64,000 bases of DNA from contig CAZFBD010000015.1 in the NCBI GenBank assembly GCA_964517125.1, positions 1 through 64,000 of the forward strand, written 5' to 3'. Below the pieces are notes generated by a model. That model was not told where the DNA came from. It saw nothing but the letters and a program-made list of their open reading frames with translations, and made no database searches. Of this stretch, positions 50,868 through 58,555 are shown in pieces; position 1 is the stretch's first letter, and each line of letters starts with the position of its first letter. Source of the DNA: SHLQ01 sp964517125. GTDB lineage: Bacteria; Actinomycetota; Acidimicrobiia; Acidimicrobiales; SHLQ01. Position numbers and translations under genes: made by a program.

Positions 50868-52385
50868 ATGGCCCGACGCGGTCGAGCACGATCCACTGCC
50901 ACCGAGCCCCGAATCCGTCAGTTGCCGTGGCGGCAGGTGCAGAACAGCCACGGCACGCTGCCGATCCTCGACCCAGAGGGTGTCGACCGAATCCATGAGG
51001 CATCCATCCGTGTCCTCGAAGAGCTCGGCATCGAGCTCTGGAGCGAGGAGGCGCGAGCGCTGTTCGCCGACGCAGGCGCAATCGTCGAAGGTGAGGTCGT
51101 GCGTGTGGGCCGGGACATCATCGAAGAAGCGCTCCGGACCGCACCGCGCAAGTTCACGTTGACCAGCCGCAACCCGGACAAGGTGCTCACCCTGGGCGGC
51201 AACAATGTGGTCTTTGGATTGGTCGCGGGGCCGCCCGCGATCCACGACGAAGTACGCGGTCGCCGTTCATCCAACATGGACGACTACGAGCAGTTCATCC
51301 GGCTCGCCCACTACTTCAACGCTGTTCACATGATCGGCAACCAGGTCTCGGCACCCATGGAGCTGCCAGCCAACAACCGCCACCTCGACACCTACCTCGC
51401 CAACCTCACGCTCTCCGACCTCACCTTTCACTGCACCGCCATCGGTCGTGGCCGGGCGGTCGACGGCATCGAGATGATGGCGATCAGCCGGGGCGTGTCG
51501 GTCGAAGAACTGCAGCAGTCGCCCGGTGTCATCACGGTGATCAACGTGAACTCACCCAGGCGGTTCGACGAAGAGATGGCGAACGGGCTCATGGCCATGT
51601 CCGAACACGGGCAGGCGGTTTCCGTCACGCCGTTCACCTTGATGGGTGCCATGACGCCGGTGACCCTGGCCGCTGGGCTCACCCAGCAGAACGCCGAAGC
51701 GTTGTTCGGTATTGCACTCACCCAGCTGGTGAACCCTGGCTCGCCGGTCGTGTACGGCTCGTTCACGAGCAACGTCGACATGCGCTCTGGCGCTCCAGCG
51801 TTCGGGACGCCCGAACACGCCAAGGCGAACGTCGTCAGTGGCCAGCTCGCTCGCAGGTATGGGTTGCCGTATCGCTCCTCGAACTCGAGCGCGTCGAACA
51901 CCGTCGACGCGCAGGCCGCCTACGAAACGCAGATGTCGCTGTGGGGTTCGATCCTGGGTGGAACAAACCTGATCTACCACGCCGCCGGTTGGATGGAGGG
52001 GGGTCTGCAGGCGAGCTACGAGAAGTTCATCCTCGACGTCGAGATGCTGCAGCACATGATGGAGTTCCTGACCCCCATCGATCTCGGCGAGGACGAGCTG
52101 GCGTTTGACGCAATGAAACGAGTCCCCACCGGCGGGCACTTCTTTGGCGATGAGCACACGCTGGCCCGCTACGAGGATGCGTTCTATTCGCCGATGCTCT
52201 CCGACTGGCAGAACCACGGCGCATGGGTGGAGTCTGGAGCGAAGAACGCAACGCAGCGCGCCACCGAACTCTGGCAGACCGCGCTCGACGACTACACCCA
52301 ACCACCGATGGACGATGCCATCCGTGCGGAGCTCGATGCGTATGTGGCGCGTCGCAAGACCGAGATCGGTGACGGCTCGCCGTAG
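50868..52385 (+). CDS. Trimethylamine methyltransferase family (MttB-like) protein, non-pyrrolysine
   Basis: The 505-residue product belongs to the MttB superfamily: VDRIHEASIRVLEELGIELW near the N terminus, NVVFGLVAGPPAIHDEVRGR, and LVNPGSPVVYGSFTSNVDMR with HAAGWMEGGLQASYEKFILD. True MttB carries pyrrolysine from an in-frame TAG; this frame has none, which places it with MtgB-like enzymes that demethylate glycine betaine or related quaternary amines and pass the methyl to a corrinoid protein. No corrinoid protein gene is in the window. Next to carnitine genes that would release glycine betaine, a betaine substrate is plausible. Confidence 0.88.
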   Translation: MARRGRARSTATEPRIRQLPWRQVQNSHGTLPILDPEGVDRIHEASIRVLEELGIELWSEEARALFADAGAIVEGEVVRVGRDIIEEALRTAPRKFTLTSRNPDKVLTLGGNNVVFGLVAGPPAIHDEVRGRRSSNMDDYEQFIRLAHYFNAVHMIGNQVSAPMELPANNRHLDTYLANLTLSDLTFHCTAIGRGRAVDGIEMMAISRGVSVEELQQSPGVITVINVNSPRRFDEEMANGLMAMSEHGQAVSVTPFTLMGAMTPVTLAAGLTQQNAEALFGIALTQLVNPGSPVVYGSFTSNVDMRSGAPAFGTPEHAKANVVSGQLARRYGLPYRSSNSSASNTVDAQAAYETQMSLWGSILGGTNLIYHAAGWMEGGLQASYEKFILDVEMLQHMMEFLTPIDLGEDELAFDAMKRVPTGGHFFGDEHTLARYEDAFYSPMLSDWQNHGAWVESGAKNATQRATELWQTALDDYTQPPMDDAIRAELDAYVARRKTEIGDGSP

Positions 52386-52400
52386 AACGAGGTCGTCTGC

Positions 52401-52943
52401 TCAGCTGGCGGCGGCAGCAGCGATGAGGTCGCTCAGCATGGGCGTGTCGGGTAGCTGGAACAGAAACCAGCGCTTCCCGCCGATCTGCGTTTCGACGTGT
52501 GGGCCTTCAAGCGTACGAAGTGCCGGCGGTGCCCCGCCCGGGAGCTTGTCGACGAAGGACGCTGCAGCGATTTCCGCGGCCGGAATTGACATGTTCGATT
52601 TGTGGCTGACGGCCGTTCGGCCCTGCGTTTCGTAGATCTCCACGTTCGCCGTGATCTCCTTGCGGAACTTGTCCAGGATCTTGTCGCCGGCTATCGCTCC
52701 CAGGCCGCTTCCTGCCGAGACCTGCACGTCGAGCATTGCGTACCTGCGCTCGAGTGGGTTGTTGGGGTTCATGCCGTTCGCGGCCATGCCCATGGACAGG
52801 TAATCGGGGCTCCAGTGCGCTCCGCCCGGCCCGACGCGAGTGAAGTGCGCTGTCGCTCCTTCGATCTCCACGATGTAGGTCTGGGCAATGCTGGTCATGC
52901 CCTTCTTCCACCCAACGAGAGCGGTCCGCATGTCGGTCATCAT
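52401..52943 (-). CDS. Conserved-looking protein of unknown function
   Basis: The 180-residue product is soluble and not recognised. Notable phrases are TYIVEIEGATAHFTRVGPGG, NPNNPLERRYAMLDVQVSAG and MSIPAAEIAAASFVDKLPGG. It has no signal peptide, membrane segment or clear catalytic motif. The ATG at 52943 is chosen because AAGGA lies 2-6 bases upstream; ATG codons at 52940 and 52964 are alternatives. It converges on the MttB-like gene with a 15-base gap and is divergent from the glutathione peroxidase by about 150 bases. Confidence 0.65.
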   Translation of the reverse strand: MMTDMRTALVGWKKGMTSIAQTYIVEIEGATAHFTRVGPGGAHWSPDYLSMGMAANGMNPNNPLERRYAMLDVQVSAGSGLGAIAGDKILDKFRKEITANVEIYETQGRTAVSHKSNMSIPAAEIAAASFVDKLPGGAPPALRTLEGPHVETQIGGKRWFLFQLPDTPMLSDLIAAAAAS

Positions 52944-53090
52944 GATCCTTCCGTGCCCACCCACCGTGAGCGTCGATGCATCCCAGTTTCACGGGGCGCT
53001 GTCCGCTCGTCTGGCAACCAGGCGTCAATCCGCCCGCTGATTTCCCGGCGAGCTCCGATCGAGCTGGCCGTCGAACGATAGGCTCCGGCC

Positions 53091-53564
53091 ATGACTTTTC
53101 ATGAACTCACGATGGAGTCGATCACCGGCGAACAGGTCGACTTCTCCAGCTACAAGGGGCAGTTCAGCCTCGTCGTCAACGTTGCGAGTCGTTGAGGCGC
53201 CACGCCTCAGTACGCAGGTCTGCGTGCGCTTCACAACAACACCGCCGGACTCAACGTGCTCGGTTTCCCGTGCAACCAGTTCGGAGGTCAGGAACCGGGT
53301 TCGAACCAGGAGATCCTGGAGTTCGCACAGTCCAACTACGACGTGAACTTCCCCATGTTCTCCAAGATCGATGTGAACGGAGAAGGTGCGGCCGAGCTCT
53401 ACACCATGCTCAAGGCACAGCAGCCAGGCGAGGGTGACTCGTCAGACATTGGCTGGAACTTCGAGAAGTTCCTCGTCGACGGCGACGGCAACGCCGTGGC
53501 GCGTTGGGGAACCGGCGTCACGCCCGAAGACATCGCCGCTCAGCTGCCAGACCTCATGAGCTGA
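53091..53564 (+). CDS. Glutathione peroxidase family selenoprotein
   Basis: From the ATG at 53091 the frame reads MTFHELTMESITGEQVDFSS and on to SLVVNVASR, then TGA (53193-53195), then GATPQYAGLRALHN. Glutathione peroxidases have VNVASxCGxTxQY at this point, so TGA stands at the catalytic cysteine codon (residue 35). The rest is intact: LNVLGFPCNQFGGQEPGSNQ, the Gln and Trp of the tetrad (WNFEKFLVDGDG), and 157 residues in total. A textbook SECIS hairpin follows the TGA. The enzyme reduces peroxides; in an actinobacterium the electron donor is more likely thioredoxin than glutathione. No clear ribosome binding site is seen. Confidence 0.93.
53193..53225 (+). promoter_or_regulatory. Bacterial SECIS element in the glutathione peroxidase gene
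   Basis: Starting at the TGA itself, TGAGGCG (53193-53199) pairs with CGCCTCA (53203-53209). Next, ACGCA (53212-53216) pairs with TGCGT (53221-53225) around a GGTC loop (53217-53220). The apical sequence GCAGGTCTGC is identical to that of the E. coli fdhF SECIS, the site bound by SelB, and lies at an allowed distance (21 bases) from the TGA. Confidence 0.85.
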
Positions 53565-53961
53565 CCGGCCACGGAAGTGGTGCAATGTCCGGGGCAACCC
53601 AGTTGCCCCGGGCCTCCGCCGAAAACAGCAGGTCCTTGGTCCAGTACCTGGCTGTGGCCCCACGGTCGCAGTCGGGGTGGGTGAACAGCTCCTCTGGTTC
53701 GTTGGCTTCCGCCTCGTGGACCGCGGTCACGTAGTACACGGTGAGTGTCTCGTGGTAGCCGGACGTTTCGGTGTTCCGAATACCGATGCCGCAGTTGTGG
53801 GTTCGGATTGCGTTGCGAAGGAAGCTGAGGGCCTCGGCCGGGTTCCGGTCGCGAAGCGCAACCCAACACGTGATCAGGTGGGCTTCATGGGTCCACTCGT
53901 CGAGCGACAGTTGGCCCTCGACGAATCGGGTGAAGGTCTCGAAATGATCCGGTCCACTCAT
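53554..53961 (-). CDS. Conserved protein of unknown function
   Basis: A 135-residue soluble product with HFETFTRFVEGQLSLDEWTH, HLITCWVALRDRNPAEALSF and RNTETSGYHETLTVYYVTAV. The histidine-rich pattern (EWTHEAHL, GYHET) is of a kind seen in small uncharacterised proteins of many bacteria; I do not recognise an established function. Its 3-prime end overlaps the 3-prime end of the glutathione peroxidase gene by 11 bases, in convergent orientation. No membrane segment or signal peptide is visible. Confidence 0.75.
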   Translation of the reverse strand: MSGPDHFETFTRFVEGQLSLDEWTHEAHLITCWVALRDRNPAEALSFLRNAIRTHNCGIGIRNTETSGYHETLTVYYVTAVHEAEANEPEELFTHPDCDRGATARYWTKDLLFSAEARGNWVAPDIAPLPWPVSS

Positions 53962-54041
53962 GGGTCAAGCCTACGTGCGAGGCCGCATGGCTATGCTTCG
54001 GGTTGGGGCACTCTGACGTTCCCTCGTGCGACCGAAGCGCC

Positions 54042-55298
54042 TCAGCGTTGGGCTGCTTCGAACGCCGTTCCCAGGGTGAGGACGATTTCGTCTTCGCCTG
54101 ATCGGCCGGTCAGGAGCATGCCGAGGGGGAGCCCGTTGGCGGCTGTTCCGAAGGGCACAGTGAGCGACGGTTGTCCGGTCAGGTTGAACAGTGCGACGTT
54201 TCCGGTTCGTCGTTCTCGAGCTTCGTCCACCACTGCGGCCCGCGTCGAAGCGCCACCGCGAAGCGTGGGACAAAGGAGAACGTCGACACTCTTCTGCTTC
54301 TCTGCGACCACCGCCATGACCCGTCGCTGCTCTGCCAACGCAGCGGCGTAGTCGTCGTCGGAGGCGGTGGCGTACAGGTCGACCCAGTACTGGAACTCGG
54401 GGCCGAGCGTGCCATTGGATGCGCCCGCAATCTGGTCTCGGTACACGTCGAACAGATCGCGCCCGAGAACGTTGGCGTGTTCATCTGCCGCAGCGAGGTC
54501 GATTCCGAGATCGACTTCGGTCACGGAGTAGCAGAGCTTTTCGATGAGGCGGACGCCTTCCTCGAAGGCGGCGACGGCGTCGGGGTCGCAGTGTTCCAGG
54601 AACTCGCCGGTCAGTACGGCGACCTTGAGCTCCGGGGTGAAGGTGGGGTCGACCGACGTATCGGGCCAGCCCGGGTTCTGGATGTGGACGAGTGCCTGGG
54701 CCGCAAGCGGAACCGAGGAGGAGATGGGACCGAGGTGGTCCAAGTTGCGGGCGCACACGCTCATGCCCACGTTCGACACTCGGCCGAACGACGGCTTCAG
54801 GCCGACGACGCCGCATGCTGCTGCGGGGACCCGGATGGAGCCGCCGCTGTCTGAGCCCAGTGCCAATGGCACCTGGCCCGAAGCGACCGCAACCGCGGAG
54901 CCCGACGATGATCCGCCGGCGTGGTGTGCGGGGTTCCGGGGGTTCAGCGCATCACCGAAGTGTTGGTTCAGGCCGCTGGTACCGCACGCCAGTTCGGTCA
55001 TGTGGGTCTTGCCCACGATGGACGCGCCGGCCGCTCGCAGGCGACCGACCACCCGAGCGTCGGCTGTGGCCGGACCGTTCTGATCGAAGATCACGGTTCC
55101 GTTGCGGGTCGGCATGCCGGCAACGTCCATGTTGTCCTTGACCGCCAGTGAAAGGCCATCGATCGGGCTGAGCAACTGTCCGTTCAGCGAGCGTTCGTGC
55201 GCCGCAGCCTTGGCCGCCTCGTGGCCGTCGTGATCGATGTGCACGAAGGCGTTGTGTTCGTTCTGGGCGATTGCCTCGTGCAACTCGTGATCGTTCAT
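54042..55298 (-). CDS. Amidase signature family hydrolase
   Basis: The 418-residue product holds the catalytic lysine in SLAVKDNMDVAGMPTRNG, the Gly/Ser motif AGGSSSGSAVAVASGQ, and the nucleophile segment LGSDSGGSIRVPAAACG, all intact. It therefore looks a more canonical amidase than the one at 29-30 kb. The ATG at 55298 follows GAGGA; an earlier codon adds 13 residues. It is the third gene of an operon with a carotenoid oxygenase and a monooxygenase (63-base gap). Its substrate is unknown. Confidence 0.92.
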   Translation of the reverse strand: MNDHELHEAIAQNEHNAFVHIDHDGHEAAKAAAHERSLNGQLLSPIDGLSLAVKDNMDVAGMPTRNGTVIFDQNGPATADARVVGRLRAAGASIVGKTHMTELACGTSGLNQHFGDALNPRNPAHHAGGSSSGSAVAVASGQVPLALGSDSGGSIRVPAAACGVVGLKPSFGRVSNVGMSVCARNLDHLGPISSSVPLAAQALVHIQNPGWPDTSVDPTFTPELKVAVLTGEFLEHCDPDAVAAFEEGVRLIEKLCYSVTEVDLGIDLAAADEHANVLGRDLFDVYRDQIAGASNGTLGPEFQYWVDLYATASDDDYAAALAEQRRVMAVVAEKQKSVDVLLCPTLRGGASTRAAVVDEARERRTGNVALFNLTGQPSLTVPFGTAANGLPLGMLLTGRSGEDEIVLTLGTAFEAAQR

Positions 55299-55361
55299 GA
55301 CGCCATCCTCGTTTGTGCCGCCGGCCGCCGGAGGCATTGTCCCTTCGTCGGCATGCGAGGT

Positions 55362-56279
55362 TCAGGACTTCAGGACGTCCGCGATCTCTGCCGCTCCGGC
55401 GATCGAGGCGTCGCCGTCTGCTGCGACGACCTTCAGGTTCATGACCGAACACCCGGCGTCGACATAGGGCCGGAGGGCGCCGGCAACCTCGGCCGCAGTT
55501 CCGTACGGCACATACTTCTCGAAGGCCTCGAACGGCACCTTGTAGAACGCTTCCATCTCGGCGGCCACGAGGGCTCGGGCTTCCTCGGCGGTGTCGGCGA
55601 CTCCAACCCATGGTTGGTACCCGTGTCGCCACGGCGTCCCGCCTCGGCCGTATTCGTCGGCCGTGGTTTCGATGATCTCGAGTGCTTCGCTGAAACGTCG
55701 CACCGAGCACCAGGCCCCAATCCACCCGTCGCCCAAACGGGCGGCCCGGTGCAGGGCAGCGTCGGAGCGGCCACCGATGAGCAGCGGCATGGGCGGGTCG
55801 ATGGCCGGGCGAATCTGGGCATCCTCGACATCGAAAAACTCACCGGCGTTCGTCACCGGCTCTCCCGTCATGAGCTCGCGGAGCAACATGAGTGACTCGT
55901 CGGTTCGCCGGCCGCGGGTTCGTGGGTCGACCCCGCACACTTCGATTTCGTGGCGATCCTCGCCTCCGACACCAATGCCCAACATGACCCGATTCGGAGC
56001 GACGGTTGACATCGTTGCCAGCTGTCGTGCGACCGGCAGCGGATGTCGCAGGGCCAGCAGGTACACGCTGATCATGACGCGCATCGACGGATGCAACTGG
56101 GACAGGGCGGCGATCTCCACGAAGCCGTCGGTCCCCGAACCATCACGAAACGAGACGTGATCGGCCATGTACACCTGGTCGATGCCCGCTGCATCGAGCT
56201 GGCGCATCGTCGCCTGCTTCTCGTCGAACGACGAACGCCAGAACCCGACCGGAGTTGCGAAGCCGATGGTGCAGCTCAC
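55362..56279 (-). CDS. LLM-class flavin-dependent oxidoreductase (F420-type style)
   Basis: The 305-residue product begins VSCTIGFATPVGFWRSSFDE and carries GIDQVYMADHVSFRDGSGTD, ATMSTVAPNRVMLGIGVGGE and PPMPLLIGGRSDAALHRAAR, the luciferase-like TIM barrel pattern. The GVGGE and LIGGRS phrases are common in F420-dependent members of this superfamily, so F420 rather than FMN may be the cofactor. The GTG at 56279 overlaps the carotenoid oxygenase stop by 4 bases (GTGA); the longer frame lies inside that gene. Confidence 0.85.
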   Translation of the reverse strand: MSCTIGFATPVGFWRSSFDEKQATMRQLDAAGIDQVYMADHVSFRDGSGTDGFVEIAALSQLHPSMRVMISVYLLALRHPLPVARQLATMSTVAPNRVMLGIGVGGEDRHEIEVCGVDPRTRGRRTDESLMLLRELMTGEPVTNAGEFFDVEDAQIRPAIDPPMPLLIGGRSDAALHRAARLGDGWIGAWCSVRRFSEALEIIETTADEYGRGGTPWRHGYQPWVGVADTAEEARALVAAEMEAFYKVPFEAFEKYVPYGTAAEVAGALRPYVDAGCSVMNLKVVAADGDASIAGAAEIADVLKS

Positions 56280-57772
56280 GAAAGATCGCCAAGGGGCGCC
56301 CAGGTGGAGTGGGTTCCGCTCGAGACGCGTTCGGGCAGACGGATCCGGGCGATGGGACCCGCCGAGGGGTCCGCAGCGTTCAGCACCACACAGTGCGACT
56401 GGTCGTTGACCATGTCGCTGGTGAACGTGATGAGGTAGCCGTCGTCCTCGGCGGTCGATCCGGTCCTTGGCGCCATGACCGTTTCGCTCACAAAGGTACC
56501 TTCTGGAAACTCGACAAGCTCCTCGGTGCCGGTCTCGACGTCGCGCTTCACCAGGGCATCGAAGGCGAACAGGCCGTGGGTGCACCGAGCTTCGTAGGAG
56601 TACCGATAGGGACGACCGGCGTAGCGGCCGTTGATCATCGGAAACTCCAGGCAGCGATCGCTCAACGACTCTTCACGGGTTTCGCCGGTGGCCAGGTTGA
56701 AGCGCCAGCGATGCGCCCGCGCCTGCAGCACATTCATGTCGAGCGTCTCGAACCCCTTGTGCTCGCTGTCGCTGCGTTCGGCGCCGCGTGCGGTGGGGTT
56801 GTGCTGGAAGAAGCCGTCGAGCACGACCTCGTCGCCGTCTTCGTAGGCGTTGGTCCAGTGCAGGACGAAGGTTGGGTCGGCCTCGAACCACCGAATGTCG
56901 GCCGTGGTGCCGTGCCGGGGGATGAGAGCAAACCGACTTGGGAGGTCTCGGTTGAAGGTGTTGGAGTAGTAGCCGTCGGCCAGTGCCTGGGGTTCCCAGT
57001 AGAGCGGCAGGTCATTGAGGATCGACCAGTTCTCGGTGAAGGCCATGTCGTGCGGAAGCCGGGGTCCAGGCAGCGGGATGTCTTCGTAGGTGACCAGTTC
57101 GCCCGTGGCGTCGACGACGCCGTAGTGCATGAAGGGTGCGGTCGCCGAGTAGTTGAAGAAGAGCAGCTCGCCGGTGTGCTCGTCGAGCTTCGGGTGGGCC
57201 GAGACTCCCTCGCCCGGAAACCCGCGACCCCAGTCGGAGCGGACGCCGGGGCCGGTCCAGTCGGTCCGCCCTTCCGGCTGGAGGGTTCTGGGGTCCATGG
57301 CCCACAACTCGCCGCACTGGTAGAAGCTGGCGAGGGCCTGGCCTCGGTGCACGATGATGTCGGTGCTGCCATTGTCCTTCATCATCGTGCGGGCGCCGGA
57401 ACCGGTGGTGGCGATGGCGTTTGATGGGTGTTCGGTGATGCCAGCCCACAGGCTCTGCCGGGCGTCCTGCTCGGCGGTGAACGCGTCGGTCTGTACGAAT
57501 CTGCTCGTGTACCGGGCCTCGCCTGCCTCGAATGTGAGGGAGTGGATCAGGCCGTCGCCGTCGAAGGGGTGGTACCGCTTGATTGGTTCGAACAGCGCGG
57601 TCTCGGTGTTCCGCAGGTACACGCCATTCAGGTCGTCGGGGATCTCACCCTCGACGTCCATGTCCCAGGCGTCGTACTCGTTGACCTGCGGCCGCCACAC
57701 ACCGGTTCTGTACGGGTGGGTGTCGTCGGGCGAGAGCGCCGAGTCGACGGTGTTGTGAAGCTGGACCTGCAT
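56276..57772 (-). CDS. Carotenoid oxygenase family protein
   Basis: The 498-residue product is a seven-bladed propeller iron enzyme of the carotenoid/lignostilbene cleavage family. Visible landmarks are NGVYLRNTETALFEPIKRYH with PFDGDGLIHSLTFEAGEARY, and the metal-ligand regions EGVSAHPKLDEHTGELLFF, LPHDMAFTENWSILNDLPLY and the final SSGTHSTWAPLG, giving four histidines. The ATG at 57772 follows AAGGGG; a start at 57808 would cover the operator. It is the first gene of an operon with the LLM oxidoreductase and the amidase, divergent from a TetR gene. The substrate could be an apocarotenoid or aromatic stilbene. Confidence 0.9.
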   Translation of the reverse strand: MQVQLHNTVDSALSPDDTHPYRTGVWRPQVNEYDAWDMDVEGEIPDDLNGVYLRNTETALFEPIKRYHPFDGDGLIHSLTFEAGEARYTSRFVQTDAFTAEQDARQSLWAGITEHPSNAIATTGSGARTMMKDNGSTDIIVHRGQALASFYQCGELWAMDPRTLQPEGRTDWTGPGVRSDWGRGFPGEGVSAHPKLDEHTGELLFFNYSATAPFMHYGVVDATGELVTYEDIPLPGPRLPHDMAFTENWSILNDLPLYWEPQALADGYYSNTFNRDLPSRFALIPRHGTTADIRWFEADPTFVLHWTNAYEDGDEVVLDGFFQHNPTARGAERSDSEHKGFETLDMNVLQARAHRWRFNLATGETREESLSDRCLEFPMINGRYAGRPYRYSYEARCTHGLFAFDALVKRDVETGTEELVEFPEGTFVSETVMAPRTGSTAEDDGYLITFTSDMVNDQSHCVVLNAADPSAGPIARIRLPERVSSGTHSTWAPLGDLS

Positions 57773-57791
57773 GCTGACCCCTTGGGTTTTA

Positions 57792-57804
57792 CAAGTGACA
57801 CTTG
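57792..57804. promoter_or_regulatory. Perfect inverted repeat, probable TetR operator
   Basis: CAAGTG-A-CACTTG is a perfect 6-1-6 palindrome in the 61-base gap between the divergent carotenoid oxygenase and TetR genes. It overlaps the -35 of the promoter described next, so bound TetR would block its own transcription and probably that of the oxygenase operon. Confidence 0.6.
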
Positions 57805-57830
57805 ACAAACTTTACGACTGCTACTCTACA
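57802..57830 (+). promoter_or_regulatory. Housekeeping-type promoter of the TetR gene, possibly leaderless
   Basis: TTGACA (57802-57807), 17 bases, then TCTACA (57825-57830). The TetR ATG is at 57834, so transcription would start at or just next to the start codon, giving a leaderless mRNA, a common form in actinobacteria. No ribosome binding site precedes the ATG. Confidence 0.55.
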
Positions 57831-57833
57831 AAC

Positions 57834-58538
57834 ATGTCGGACGAGCTGTCGACCACCGGAATTGATCCGCCGCTTGAAACCACGGGGGAGCGCGGAACCT
57901 CCGAGCTGCACGAACACCTCGGCAGCGCTCGTACCGGAACGGCCCGAACCGAACGCAGCCGTCGAACCCGTGCCGCCCTCGTCGACGCCGTCCGTTCCGA
58001 CCTTCGTGCCACCGGCGGGTTCACAGCGACGACCGTGGCCGAGCACGCCGGCTGTTCGGCCGCCACGTTCTACAGCCACTTCGCCACCAAGGACGATGCA
58101 CTCGCTTCGGCCTTCGAGATCGTGCTCCACGACCTCACCGACCTCATCGAGGCGACCGTCACCAGTCAGCGGATCGAAACGTTCGGGCTGGCACCGATGA
58201 TCGAGGGTTGGGTCGACGCACAGGTCGACTTCTTCCGCGGCGAGAGCCTTGTCTTCCGGGCGGCACTGTCTCGTCTGTCGGACCACCGCGGCATTCGGCA
58301 CGCGTACCGCGAAGCCGAGCGGGTCACCCTCGACCATCTCCTCACCCAATTCTCCGCGGCTCAGCACAACAGAACGGTGCGCCCGGGCAACGTCGAGGTT
58401 CTGGCCGAGGCGTTCCTGGTGGTGTCCCAGGGGCTCAACAACCCCAGGGTTCTGCGAACCGACGCAACCGCCCTCCGGGACGCGCTGGTGCGTCCGCTAC
58501 TCATCATCCTTTCCCCCGACCCCGTGTCCAACACCTGA
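57834..58538 (+). CDS. TetR family transcriptional regulator
   Basis: The 234-residue product has an N-terminal extension of about 45 residues, then a TetR helix-turn-helix: TRAALVDAVRSDLRATGGFT and VAEHAGCSAATFYSHFATKD. The C-terminal helical ligand domain follows, with VFRAALSRLSDHRGIRHAYR. It is divergent from the carotenoid oxygenase operon with a palindrome between, and 17 bases upstream of the first thiolase gene, so it may control both directions. The ligand is unknown; an acyl-CoA would fit the thiolases. Confidence 0.9.
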   Translation: MSDELSTTGIDPPLETTGERGTSELHEHLGSARTGTARTERSRRTRAALVDAVRSDLRATGGFTATTVAEHAGCSAATFYSHFATKDDALASAFEIVLHDLTDLIEATVTSQRIETFGLAPMIEGWVDAQVDFFRGESLVFRAALSRLSDHRGIRHAYREAERVTLDHLLTQFSAAQHNRTVRPGNVEVLAEAFLVVSQGLNNPRVLRTDATALRDALVRPLLIILSPDPVSNT

Positions 58539-58555
58539 ATCCAAAGGGAACACAC

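Noticed and set aside
50868..52385. Pyrrolysine-containing MttB
   Set aside because: The frame has no internal TAG and is open from start to stop.
53091..53564. Glutathione peroxidase as a truncated gene starting after the TGA
   Set aside because: The start would remove the catalytic residue and the first third of the fold, while the upstream frame matches the family and a SECIS follows the TGA.
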